A DNA stretch of 64,000 bases, from NCBI RefSeq assembly GCF_004027225.2, contig NC_044282.2, forward strand, positions 61,989,725-62,053,724, in the 5' to 3' direction. This document shows, piece by piece, positions 27,701 to 36,500 of the stretch (position 1 is its first letter; each line of letters opens with the position of its first letter). Both the position numbers and the translations under genes were made by a program. The notes beneath the pieces were generated by a model. The model saw only the letters and a list, made by a program, of their open reading frames with translations, did no database searches and was not told the DNA's origin. This stretch comes from Strigops habroptila (lineage: Eukaryota; Chordata; Aves; Psittaciformes; Psittacidae).

Positions 27701-29264
27701 AGGGGGAAAAGTGAAACAGGTCCACTGGAATCCCCCCACCAATGTCCCAAAACCCTACAGGCCACAGTGCTTGGAGGATGCTGGCAGCACAGTCCCCCAG
27801 CACTGCCCCATCCCTGAGCATCCCCTCCCCAAATCCCCCCAAAACTCAGCTCGAGAGGGCAGCTAGTGCCCCTCCAGCATCCAGGAGCCCCGGCTGAGCC
27901 TGGATCTTGCTTTTGACAGGTAAATGACCCGGCGCTGAGACCCGCGGGCCTTTACTGCAACCAGCTTTCCTCCACTGACCTTTTGAAAACAGAAGCAGAT
28001 GGGGCGCAGGTCAGTAAGAAACTGCTAAGCACATCTCAGGTACCCCAAGGAGTTTGACGGGTCACCAGCCATGCTGGCTCAGCACGCTTGGTTTCTGCTG
28101 GGGCTGGCCCCAGTTGGGTTGAAGCCACCATGGTCCTGACAGCATTGGGTGACAGCAGCCCCTGGGGACGCTGGCACCGCTCACCAACCCTCTTTACATC
28201 AAAACTCACACCGTTGCCGTGAGCGCTTTCAGCCTCCTCGCTGGTGTGGAAGAGCGGTGACACCGCAGCTGAGCTGGAAAAATAACTTCAGTGTTGGTGT
28301 TAAACGCTCCTCACCCCAGCTCCGGGCTGACAGCAAGGGGGGACGGTTTCTTTCCTAGGCTCGGCCATCACCGGAGCTGCTGCTGGCCCCTGCGCCACCG
28401 GGATGCAGCCAGGCCACCACGTTAAAGCGTGGTGGATTGAGGGAATTTGGATGGGGGAAGCTCCAGGGGCTGCACCCACCCCTGCAGGCAGCGCTGCCGG
28501 ATGCTGCCTGTCCCTCTGAGCACCACCAAAGCGTGCCCAGCCACCCGCCGGCACCGATGCCTCCTGGTCCTGGGGACGATCCGGTTCATCCCCATCTCTT
28601 CCAACACCCGCCGGTGTCCCGTCATCACCCCCCCCCTTCCCACGGTTTCGCAGAGCCCATAGGGATACGCCAGCAGCGCCACTGAGACACACCAAAGCTC
28701 TTAATTTTGATCAAACAGCCGCGCTGGACCTCGCTCACCAGCACTACCACCCCACACCGCGGCACGACCACCGGCACGGCCACCACACTGCAGCTCCCCC
28801 CCACCCAGGGGACGCCAGGCTGGGCTGGTTTTTTGGGGGTGTTTTTTCCCCAAAAGTCCCATTTTTTCCCCTCTTTTTGTTTTTTTTTGGATGAGCAACG
28901 TTATGAACCTCGCAGAGCCGAATGAGTTGCAGCGGTTTTCTTTTTATAGGACAAGAAGACAGAAGAGTTCTTCTCTGGGGTGGCTCCAGACTAGAGGAAG
29001 TCTCTAGTGAGTTTCCACTTCACGTAGTACCCAGATCCGCCGCCGCCGGCCCCTGCCCCGGCCCCGCTAAGTCCTCTCTTCTCTTTTGTGTCCCAGCAGG
29101 TACAACAGGTTCAGGTCTTTGCCGACGTACAGTGTACAGTGAATCTGGTAGGAGATCCCTACCTCAACCCGCCGGCTTCCTTGGGCACCCCGAAGAACGC
29201 CGCCGGGCCGCCGCCGCCACCGGGCCAGCAGAAGAGCCTTCTTCAGCAGCTACTGACTGAATAA
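702..29264 (+). CDS. NCOA1: Nuclear receptor coactivator 1 (SRC-1), C-terminal two thirds
   Basis: Coding exons by frame and splice sites: 702-2046, 7563-7746, 14748-14874, 19351-19519, 22793-23107, 23271-23372, 24435-24837, 25544-25718, 26887-27070, 27920-28009, 29097-29264 (stop TAA 29262-29264). All junctions are GT-AG and keep one frame, giving 1,086 residues here. The bHLH-PAS exons lie left of the window. The first exon carries three LXXLL receptor-binding boxes: LVQLL (1510-1524), LHRLL (1684-1698) and LRYLL (1870-1884). The exons at 7563 and 19351 encode the CBP/p300-binding AD1 (LDQLL and LDELL helices, then a Leu/Glu-rich helix). Exons from 22793 are Gln/Met/Pro-rich (AD2). The C-terminus LLQQLLTE is the fourth LXXLL of SRC-1A. 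The family is a nuclear p160 coactivator that recruits acetyltransferases to hormone receptors. Identity rests on recognised near-identity to vertebrate SRC-1. Confidence 0.96.
2970..3337 (+). mobile_element. CR1 LINE 3' fragment
   Basis: It carries the CR1 3' region (GAACAGAAGG..., TTCCAACCCAAACC, then a terminal ATTCTGTGATTCT). 5'-truncated, same strand as NCOA1. Confidence 0.9.
4377..4392. repeat. Poly(A) run of 16
   Basis: A homopolymer in an NCOA1 intron with no recognised retroposon beside it. Confidence 0.8.
4588..4685 (+). mobile_element. Short CR1 fragment
   Basis: About 100 bp match the inner part of the neighbouring CR1 copies (GCTGTGGCTGCCCCATCCCT through CTAGTGGAAGGTGTCCC). The terminal repeats are missing. 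Confidence 0.8.
6195..6752 (+). mobile_element. CR1 LINE 3' fragment
   Basis: About 560 bp of the same CR1 type as at 2970 and 21930, reaching the 3' end (ATTCTGTGATTCT) and starting within the end of ORF2. Confidence 0.92.
8010..8482 (+). mobile_element. CR1 LINE, a different subfamily
   Basis: CR1 architecture (rev. primer-like GAGGCCACAAGGA, AACTTCTTCACG, TTGGACTAGATGA) but a distinct consensus from the neighbours. It ends in a GATCCTGTGATTCTGTG terminus. Confidence 0.85.
9098..9430 (+). mobile_element. CR1 LINE, a third subfamily
   Basis: It has the classical CTACCTGAAAGGAGGTTGTAG start and the ATGGTTTAGTGGACTTG near-3' motif, ending TTCTATGATTCTG. Confidence 0.92.
11348..11775 (+). mobile_element. 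CR1 LINE 3' fragment
   Basis: Contains GGAGCACCTCTCCTATGAGG, GATTCAGGCTGGATGTGAGG and TTGGACTAGATGACC, ending near ATTGATTCTATGA. Confidence 0.9.
12835..13545 (-). mobile_element. CR1 LINE with reverse-transcriptase remnant
   Basis: Read on the minus strand, 13524-13219 encodes a broken ORF2 piece ([37 protein letters not shown]), typical of CR1 reverse transcriptase. It is joined directly to a 3' terminal CR1 region (13235-12835). Internal ORF2 sequence is deleted between the two parts. Confidence 0.9.
14875..19350 (+). other. NCOA1: NCOA1 intron, 4.5 kb
   Basis: Donor GTAAGT splits a Glu/Asp codon region (GA|C). The acceptor CTCTCTGCAG ends at 19350. One short CR1 fragment lies at 15212-15360. 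Otherwise it is unique sequence with only chance open frames. Confidence 0.85.
15212..15360 (+). mobile_element. Short CR1 3' fragment
   Basis: The last 150 bp of the common CR1 type, ending ACCCAAACCATTCTAAGATGATTCT with a small tail change. Confidence 0.85.
19520..22792 (+). other. NCOA1: NCOA1 intron, 3.3 kb
   Basis: Donor GTAAAG at 19520 and acceptor TTCACCAG ending at 22792. A CR1 3' fragment lies at 21930-22338. I see no other repeat and no additional exon. Confidence 0.85.
21930..22338 (+). mobile_element. CR1 LINE 3' fragment
   Basis: About 410 bp of the common CR1 type, with an internal loss after the AGAGAAGG motif near 22216. It ends TCCTATGATTCTGTGATTC. Confidence 0.88.
23373..24434 (+). 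other. NCOA1: NCOA1 intron, 1.1 kb
   Basis: It separates the exon ending in the MTPQ codons from the Gln-rich PPLNAQ exon. Donor GTGAGA, acceptor CCGCAG. Nothing is recognised inside. The neighbouring intron 23108-23270 is only 163 bp. Confidence 0.85.
24838..25543 (+). other. NCOA1: NCOA1 intron, 0.7 kb
   Basis: Donor GTACGT follows a single G of a split Gly codon. The acceptor CCCCAG ends at 25543. No internal feature seen. Confidence 0.85.
25719..26886 (+). other. NCOA1: NCOA1 intron, 1.2 kb
   Basis: Donor GTAAGA splits an Asn codon (AA|C). The acceptor CCCTCAG ends at 26886. It contains a short CA dinucleotide run near 25757-25772. The open frames at 26464-27126 are in other frames or run into the next exon. 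Confidence 0.8.
27071..27919 (+). other. NCOA1: NCOA1 intron, 0.85 kb
   Basis: It lies between the NVQNMN exon and the 90-bp exon that begins VNDPALR. Donor GTCAGT, acceptor TTTTGACAG. No internal feature seen. Confidence 0.85.
28010..28949 (+). other. NCOA1: NCOA1 intron before the SRC-1E exon
   Basis: Donor GTCAGT at 28010. For the SRC-1E form the intron ends at 28949; for SRC-1A it runs on to 29096 or 29099. The sequence is rather GC- and C-rich and ends in a T-rich tract (28860-28945) ahead of the alternative exon. No gene seen inside. Confidence 0.8.
28950..29006 (+). CDS. NCOA1: Alternative terminal coding exon of the SRC-1E isoform
   Basis: After TTTTTATAG the phase-0 frame reads [14 protein letters not shown] followed by TAG (28992-28994). 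A perfect donor GTGAGT starts at 29007. From memory, human SRC-1E ends in a unique 14-residue tail beginning DKKTEEFF at this point, so the bird exon matches in start, length and position. Including it removes the SRC-1A C-terminus with its fourth LXXLL. The 57-nt exon would be followed by the common last exon as 3' UTR. Confidence 0.88.
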
Positions 29265-29433
29265 CCGCTTTTCGAGGAATGTGAAATTTAAATAAGAAGA
29301 CGTACAGAGATATATAAATATATATATTATATATTTTTCTGAGATTTTTGATATCTCAACCCGCAGCCATTCTTCAGCTCGTAGTGTTTGGAGCAAAAAG
29401 GGGGGGGGATGTTTCACTGAGGGGGGTGGGGGA

Positions 29434-29663
29434 TTTCCCCCATCTTTTTCTTTTTCTCTTCCCCTTTTTTTCCCCTTTCCTCCCCTTTTTTCCTCCTTCT
29501 TCCCCTTTTCCTCTCCCTCTTCCCTTTTTTCCTCCTCTTCTGCTTTTCCCTCTCTTCTCCTTTTCCCCCCTCCTTCCTCTTCCCCCCCCCTTCTATTTTC
29601 CCCTTTATATTCCCCTCCCCTTTTTTTTTTTTCCCCCACCTTTTTTTTTTCTCTTTTTATTTT
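29434..29663 (+). repeat. Polypyrimidine (C/T) tract in the NCOA1 3' UTR
   Basis: About 230 bases carry only about seven purines, as runs of C and T of varying length rather than one repeated unit. The complement is a polypurine tract. The Lys/Glu/Gly-rich open frame on the minus strand here is a by-product. Confidence 0.9.
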
Positions 29664-29833
29664 ACAAAGCGTTGGATGTCGGCGAAGCGACGAGGCGGGA
29701 CGGTCGGTTTCTCGAGCCAAAATTACAGATGATTCTTATTTTTGTAATCATTTTGCTGGCTTCTTAATCCGGAGGAAGGTTTCTCGGGGAGGCGGGGAGG
29801 GGGAGAAGGCAGCTGGAGGACTGTGGCGGCGGC

Positions 29834-29855
29834 AGGAGGAGGAGGAGGAGGAAGA
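29834..29855. repeat. GGA trinucleotide run
   Basis: A short GGA microsatellite within the NCOA1 3' UTR. Confidence 0.75.
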
Positions 29856-30382
29856 GCAATCTCAGTTTCAGCTGGATCTGTCACTGATCACGTCTCGGCG
29901 CGGGGCACGGAAGGGGATCGGCGCTGGACTTGTGCGGGGAAAAGTCGTTTTTGTTATTCATGCTTCAACAAAAGCCCTTCTCTCCCCTCCGCCCCAGCCC
30001 GCTTGTGCGTACAATCAGCTTTTTCTAGCAATCGTGAGTTTGTCGGTTTTAAAGAAAAAAAAGAAACAAAAAAAAAAAAAAAAAAACCCAAACAAAAAAG
30101 ACAAAACCCAGAGTATTTTGACCCACCGTTTTTTTCCATGTTTTATGCTGGTTTCAGGCCTCCGAGCGAAACGGGGTGGGAGGGGGGGGCTATAATGTGT
30201 ATATTGCAACAGGAGGAGGAAAAAAAAAAACCACAACAAAAGACAAAGAAAAAAAAACAAAAAACAAAAAAAAAGGACAAGAACAGAACAGTTTGGGGAA
30301 AAAACTGCAATAATTTTTAGGGGGAAGGATGGGGGGAGGGGTCTGTCAATTATTGTAGATAAAATTTTCTGATTAAATATTA

Positions 30383-30388
30383 AATAAA
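30383..30388 (+). terminator. NCOA1: Poly(A) signal of NCOA1
   Basis: AATAAA here is followed within 15-40 bases by a TG/T-rich element (30400-30425), the usual layout for cleavage near 30400. A second AATAAA lies at 30462-30467 inside an AAT repeat (30455-30480). Confidence 0.65.
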
Positions 30389-30454
30389 ATTAAGCAGTCG
30401 GTTGTTTCTGCTTTGATTGTGTTTAACAGCTGAGGTAGCTTAAACTATTTAAAA

Positions 30455-30480
30455 GAATAATAATAAAATAATAATAATAA
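30455..30480. repeat. AAT trinucleotide microsatellite
   Basis: A short imperfect AAT/AATA run just past the proposed NCOA1 cleavage site. Confidence 0.7.
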
Positions 30481-30963
30481 TTGAATTCTCTGCTGGGAGA
30501 CAGCTTATTTTTTTTCCCCCTCAAGCCTGTCACTGTAAATAGCTCTGAGCTCTGTATAAATTTGGTTTCTTCTCTTTTAGTCGGGGTCGCTTTTAATATT
30601 TACTGCTGACTTTTATTGGAGGGTGGCTACGGAGGGGTTTTCCCCCCCTCCCCCAAAAAATTGCGCTGGTGTGTGGAAAAATGTGTGGCTTTATTGACTG
30701 ACATTTGCAAGAGTTATAAGAAAAGAAACAAACAAAACAAAGAACCAGAGTTTCCAGCGAATGTTTCGGTGTTTCTGTGCCGATGGGGATGCCGGAGCGG
30801 TGCCGAATGCGTTGGCAGCAGGGGGTCATCCTCACACTGGGAACTCCTCTGTCACCACGGTTCATCACGCTGGGAAGCTGGAAATCAGCCACTGCACAGC
30901 GTTTTGGTGGCCTCTTAAATCCCAAAGTGCTGTAGAGAAAATACAGACACGGTGTGTGCGTGG

Positions 30964-31031
30964 TTAGTCCTGCCAGTGCACGGCCTCTGAGTTCAAAGCC
31001 ATGAGGAGCTGCTCCACATTCACCTTCAGCG
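30964..31031 (-). other. Exon-like minus-strand segment, gene unknown
   Basis: On the minus strand a T-rich tract and CCAG (AG at 31033-31032) are followed by two bases and an open frame of 21 codons ending in TAA (30966-30964). It reads LKVNVEQLL and ends VHWQD. Downstream, AATAAA lies at 30617-30612 on the same strand. The junction would need a preceding exon ending one base into a codon; PTRHD1 exon 1 ends in phase 0, so it does not fit. I do not recognise the peptide, and it may be chance. Confidence 0.25.
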
Positions 31032-31435
31032 CTGGAAAAAGGGAAAATTGGGGGTGATGAGTGGCATTAGCAGCACGACCGGGACGGGGAGAGTTGGGGC
31101 ACACGCACTTCTAGCTGACAATGCACTTTGTTAACCAAGTGGCTCGTTTCAAACGTTTTTACTGTAAAGGCAGCGCGGGGTGCGCAGCGAGTCCCGGCTC
31201 GATGCTGCCGCCTGCTGCTCGCACGGCTCCGGGCAGGGGTTCGGTGCGGGTGGAAACACGGATAAACCGGGACCCGCTGGTGCGCGGAGGAAGAGGGTAT
31301 CCGGCATGGGTCCAGAGCCCCGGAGCGAGGGGCGGAGGTGGGAGAGGCACCGGGAACACTGCCAGCATCCCTGGGCAGGACTGGGAGACCGCGTGTGCAG
31401 CTTGTGGAGCTCGAGCACCGGGAAAGCAGCCATGA

Positions 31436-31602
31436 GGATCATAGAGTAGTTTGGGTTGGAAAGGACCTGAAGATCATCCAGTTCCAACCCCCTGCCGTGG
31501 GCGGGGGCACTTCACACTAGACCATGTCACCCAAAGCTCTGTCCAAGCTGGCCTTGAACACTGCCAGGGATGGGGCATTTATGACTTCCTTGGGCAACAG
31601 GA
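31436..31602 (-). mobile_element. CR1 LINE 3' fragment
   Basis: The reverse complement ends in the CR1 3' terminus (TTCCAACCCAAAC...ATTCT form). It is about 165 bp, 5'-truncated, in the PTRHD1 3' flank. Confidence 0.85.
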
Positions 31603-31777
31603 AAGCTCGAAGAGCTGCTCAAGGGAAAGCTCAGCCCTAAAAAGCAGCAGAGAGCTTTTCAAATGCAGCTGAACCTAAAACGTTGCTCACACTGCAGGGG
31701 GCAGATGTACAAGCACGCTGATGGCTCACAGACAGCACGTTAATATAACACATAGTCACATTCTGCACAGAGTAACA

Positions 31778-31783
31778 TTTAAT
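31778..31783 (-). terminator. PTRHD1: Possible poly(A) signal of PTRHD1
   Basis: The minus strand reads ATTAAA, the common variant signal, about 165 bases past the stop. No AATAAA lies closer. Confidence 0.4.
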
Positions 31784-31945
31784 CCTCCCCACCAAAGAGA
31801 TGTTTCACACTGTAACTGCTGTCACCACGCAAGAAGACTACCTGCTGCTGAGCATTAGCATTCCTGAGGCACAGCAGCTTTCCTCCCAGCACCCACCCAG
31901 GGGTGAGCTCAGCTTTGGCCCAGGAGTAGAGCTGTCCATGCCCAG

Positions 31946-32880
31946 TCACTTCAACAGCTTAAATTTCTTCAGGTGCTGGTGCACTTGGTCCTTCGGGTAG
32001 GGCCTAAGCGCCAGGCAGGTGGCTGTGTTCTCCGGCTGCTCAGTCCACACTTCGTGGTCAATGCTGTGGTGCTTCAGGGTCTCTGCTAGTGCCGTCAGGG
32101 CAGCCTCATCTGGAGCCTGGGGAGAGACAGAGCGTGCTGTGAGGGCTGGGTGGGAGGCAGCGCTGGGTGCCTGCAGGAGCCGTGGGGAAGAGGCAAATCA
32201 AGGCAGCTTGTGCTGGGGACAGGGCAGGGAGGCAGCCGGCTGCCTGCACAGGTTTAGGACGGACAATGCCCTTTATCTCTCACCCCAGAAGCAGGTTGCT
32301 CTCGCTGCCCATGGCCGCACTGCAAGCGCTGGGGGCAGGAGACAGGGGTTGTGAGCCAGCACAGGTTGTGAGCCTTCACCACCGCAGGTTCTGCCCCGGC
32401 GAGCTGCCCTGGCTCGGTGAACAGCTCTGCCCAACCTGCATCACACAGGGGCTGCCCCGAGCTCCCCCTCACCCAGCGGCTGCTGTGCAGTTCAGTCCCC
32501 GGGTAAGGCGGGTGACAGCCGACCTCCCCCTTCCCTCTGGGGCCGGGGGTGCCCCCACAGAGCCATGGTACCCCCGCAGACCCATCGTCCCTCACCAGCC
32601 ACTCACGGCTCCGCCGAGCCCGCCCCACGGAGGCCGCCACGCTGCGGCGGCGCTCCCAGCATGCCCCGCGCACCTCCAGCACGACGGTACGCATAGCACC
32701 GCCCAGCTCCAGGTAGGCGCGGGTGTCGGGGTGCTCGCGGTGCGTATGCGAGGCGGCCAGCGCGGCGTGACAGCCCTGCGCCACCACCGCGCCCAGCGGC
32801 CACGACCGCGGCGGCCGGGCCAGGTCCCCCCGCAGCACCACATACTGCACCAGCGCCGCTGCCGCTCCGGACGCCGCCAT
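31946..32880 (-). CDS. PTRHD1: Peptidyl-tRNA hydrolase domain-containing protein 1
   Basis: Two coding exons: 32880-32674 and 32116-31946 (TGA 31948-31946), joined in phase 0 at VVLE|APDE, giving 125 aa. The ATG at 32880 has a strong context (A at -3, G at +4); the frame upstream offers only GTG, so this start is preferred. The product is one Pth2-like domain. The N-terminal strand [11 protein letters not shown], the segment VVAQGCHAA and the C-terminal stretch [15 protein letters not shown] are as I recall them in the vertebrate protein (human 140 aa). Pth2 enzymes release peptidyl-tRNA, but activity for PTRHD1 is only inferred from the fold. The gene is head to head with CENPO and shares its promoter. 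Confidence 0.93.
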
Positions 32881-33270
32881 GCTGCCGTACGGCACCGCAA
32901 CAGCCTACTGGGAGGCGGGGTGGCGCTTGCCGAGAGGCAGCGCGGCCGCCGCCATTTTATTGTACGGCAAACGGAGAGGCGACGTGGTGACGTCTTTTCC
33001 GGCTGCGCTGAGGCGCGCAGTTCGAGCGCCGGGCGTTGCGGTGAGGTGGGATCTGCTGTGGGGCCGGGCCGGGCTGGGCGGGGCCGGGGGGTCCCTCGGC
33101 GGGGTCACCCCGGCGCCCTGGCGCGGAGCTCCCCGGCTCCCCCTTTGTCCCTCAGCGCGGTCCCCCGGGGTCCCGGTGCCCCCCGGCGCTGTGGCGGCTC
33201 TCCCATGGCCCGCGGATCGCGTCCGTCCCGGGGGGATATTTCCTGAGGGGCTGGTTTAAAATGGCGGCTC
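32560..33270. promoter_or_regulatory. CpG-rich bidirectional promoter of PTRHD1 and CENPO
   Basis: The stretch is dense in CpG and lies between divergent start codons (32880 on -, 33509 on +). It holds a GCCGCCATTTT box near 32945-32957 and its inverse AAAATGGCGGC at 33258-33268 (YY1-type), plus TGACGTC at 32988-32994 (CRE-like). A donor (GCG|GTGAGG) at 33041 fits a short 5' UTR exon of CENPO starting near 32990. Confidence 0.6.
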
Positions 33271-33508
33271 AAGGAAAACAGTGTGTTCAAATGTGTCGTT
33301 TCAGCCATCGGGCCTGAACCCCACAACGTGGGGTTGTGCCTGCTAGACCGGCCTTCGGCGCTTCACGGGAGTCCCGTTGCAGCAGCAGGAGGAAGGTTTC
33401 CTGGGGAAGAGCTCTCTCTGCCTCCACGTCGCCGCTTCTCAAGGGTTGGAGCGTGGCCAAGGAAGGCTGGCGGCTGCCTCGTCACTCGCAGGGAAGCAGC
33501 GAGGGAAG

Positions 33509-36500
33509 ATGGAGGAAGGGAAAGTGTATGCGTCGGATGGTGAGCTGTCTGCGGCGGGACATCTGAGTGCAAAGTGTGTCTTCCTGGAGGAGTGAGCCCT
33601 AAAATCCTTGCTGCCAGAAGGGAGCCCTGGCTCTCTGAGTCACTTCTGGCAAATTTAGAGTATGGGAGCTTTAGAGAAGTCACTTCACTGCTCTGTGTAC
33701 TGGGTTAGAAGTAAAACTTGGAATTCTGTATCTCTTGGGAACAGGATAGGTGCATTTGCTTTTCTGAAGCGTAGCTATCTCATATGGGCGCCTCGGTGTT
33801 TAAGGTCTGCTGGCACTCAGACTTGCCTTTTAAAATTCATAGAATCACAGACTGGTTTGGGTTGGAAGGAACCTTAAAGCTCATCCAGTTCCAACCCCCT
33901 GCCATGGGCAGGGGCACCTCCCGCTAGAGCAGGTTGCTCCAAGCCCCTGTGTCCAACCTGGCCTTGAACACTGCCAGGGATGGGGCAGCCACAGCTTCTC
34001 TGGGCACCCTGTGCGAGCGCCTCGCCACCCTCACAGGGAACAACTTCTGCCTAAGATCTCATCTCAATCTCCCCTCTGTCAGTTTAAAGCCATTCCCCCT
34101 CATCCTGCCCCTGCAGGCCCTTGTCAAAAGCCCCTCTCCAGCTTTCTTGTCAGCCCCTTTAGGCACTGGAGCTGCTCTGAGGTCTCCCTGGATCCTTCTC
34201 TTCTCCAGGCTGAACAAGCCCAGCTCTCTCAGCCTGTATCCATAGCAGAGGTGCTCCAGCCCTCACAGCATCTTGATGGCCTCCTCTGGAGTCACTTCAA
34301 CAGCTCCATGTCCTTCGTGGTGTTGCCCCAGAGCTGGATGCAGGACTGCAGGGGGTGTCTCACCAGGGCAGAGCAGAGGGGGAGAATCCCCTCCCTCGAC
34401 CTGCTGGTCACGCTGCTGGTGTGCATCACCAGCCCAGGACACGGTTGGTTTCTGGGCTCAAGCACTCACTGAAGCTGGGTCATGTTGAGCTTCTCATTGA
34501 GCAACACCCCCAAGTCCTTCTCCTCAGGGCTGCTTTCAATCCAGTCTCCCCCAGCCTGTATTTGTGCTTGGGATTGCCCCAACCCATGTGCAGGACCTTG
34601 CATTTGGACTTGTTGAACTCCATGAGGTTTGCACTCTCCCACCTCTCCAGCCTGTCCCTGTCCCTCTGGATGGCATCCCTGCCCTCCAGCGTGTCAGCTG
34701 CACCACACAGCTCAGTCCCAGCACCGAGCCCTGAGAAATGCCACTTGCTTTCACTTGGACATCAAGCCATTGACCAAAACTCTTTGGGGTCCCAAATTTC
34801 CCAAAGCCTCTTCACCAGATGTTTGCCTGCCCTCTCCCTCTCTGAAAAGTTATTGCAAGTGCTTTCTTTATGCATCTGCACTGGACCTACTTCGTTTTGG
34901 GTTGCACTGTGCAGACCACTGTTAATCCCAGTCTGGAATTTTGAGCGCGCTTTTCGTCACACCAGTGTTTGCTCACCTGGAGATGCTGGAGATGCGGGAT
35001 CACGAGGCAGCCCTGAAGGAAGAGGAAGAGTTGCTGCAAGAAGAGAAGCTGGCCAGGCTGAAAGCGAGAGTGAAGGAGCTGAGACTCCAGAGGGATGAGC
35101 TACGGGCTAAATTGGATCTGCAGGAAAAGAGGGTGAGAAAGGGCTCACTGCAGAGATCTGGCAGAGGGCTCTGGTTTGTTCCTGCTCTCAGAGGGTGGAT
35201 TAACTGAGGATCCTCATATAGAATCATATCATTTTTTTATTTTCCTTTTTTAAGTGAAACACAGTCCTGGTGTCCCCTGTTTTCAATGCCATGTGGTCCA
35301 CAACTGTTGTGTCTACTTGCTTGGAGGTTTTGGGGCTGTTTCTGAACTCTTTTCTTGAGTTCTTCCCCCCTCTTCTGCTTCATTTCTCCCCTTTTCTGCT
35401 TGAAAATGCTGTCTTGCTTTTCTCAGAGCTAGGTTATTATTTCTCCGTATCCTGTTCCGTGCAGATGACATATTTGTGTCAGTGATTTCTGACCTCTCTT
35501 CTCTTCTGGCTTTTGTAGCAACTTGAGAAAGAAGGACCCGCGTCAGATCCAGCACAGTTCAGTCCTCGGGCTGTTTTACAGTGGAAGATAAAAAGCCTTC
35601 AGGCCATGCTGCAGGTCTTTTACCTCACAGGTAACATCTCGAGATTTGTGTGTGTTCTGCCAATGGCTGCATTTCTAGGGCGCTAAATTTTGGAAACGGG
35701 GCCTGATGTGAAGTGTAACTGCCCTGTGAATGCTGCTGCTCTTGTGCTTGAAGCCTTCAGAGTCTGAAACAGCTGGAAGAGCAGTAACTTTGTAGTTCCC
35801 TGCCTTTCACAGGAGGCCCCTGGGATGTTGCAGGAATTGTTATTTACTGAACCACATCATTCAGACTAAGACTTGGATCGTGGAAAATGTGTAACTACTT
35901 TAGGAATGAAATCTTTGGGAATTAGGCAGTTGAAGTAGCTAGTGCTCTGGGTCTTCGAAGCAAGCCTGTGAGGTCGGCACCCTCTTTTCGTCTGCTCCTG
36001 GGCTGTTAAAAAACGTTGGTTTCCAAAAAGAGTCACCTTTGTTCTGGACAGTGCAAGGATGTGAGTCCTGCCTGATGCAAGTGGGCTGAGCCCTGCCAAG
36101 AGCATTCCTGCTGCTCTCCTTGGGACAGCCAAGCACTGCCTTCCTCACCCAGCACACCCTGCTCTCCCTGTCATGTTGGAGCCAGGACCATATTTGGAAT
36201 TGGCAGCATAACTGGGTTGTTGGGAATTTAAGCTACCATTAAGCTGTTTGAATTCATGAGAGGTCCCTTATGTCCAAAGTTTCTGTGTTTTGTGTCTCTA
36301 AACTCTTGCACGTCCCTGAGCTAGCCTAGGAAGAGGACACAGCACCTCATGCAGCCTGTGTTGCTCCAACAAAGCTGTCCCGTGGCAGTGAGTTAAAGCC
36401 CTGCTGAGTAAAGCTCTCTCTCTCTGGACCCAAGGGATCGGTGCGAAGCTGACCAGGCGGGGAGTGTGCTTCTGCATCAGCACGGCTTACGAGGGCACCT

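Larger units (their letters stand above)
29265..30400 (+). other. NCOA1: NCOA1 3' UTR with low-complexity tracts
   Basis: The region runs from the TAA to a canonical poly(A) signal. It contains an AT-rich stretch (29305-29340), a G run (29400-29432), a near-pure pyrimidine tract (29434-29663), a GGA repeat (29834-29855), and A-rich tracts (about 30048-30110 and 30219-30287). No splice site is evident. Confidence 0.75.

Noticed and set aside
29250-29720. Lys/Glu-rich open frame on the minus strand
   Set aside because: It is the complement of the pyrimidine tract in the NCOA1 3' UTR and has only purine codons.
32881-32895. Upstream PTRHD1 start giving MPYGSMAAS
   Set aside because: The upstream codon is GTG, not ATG. 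The ATG at 32880 has a strong initiation context.
32167-33246. 359-codon open frame on the plus strand over PTRHD1 exon 1
   Set aside because: It is antisense to the real PTRHD1 coding exon and the CpG-rich promoter, and Arg/Pro/Gly-rich as expected from GC content.
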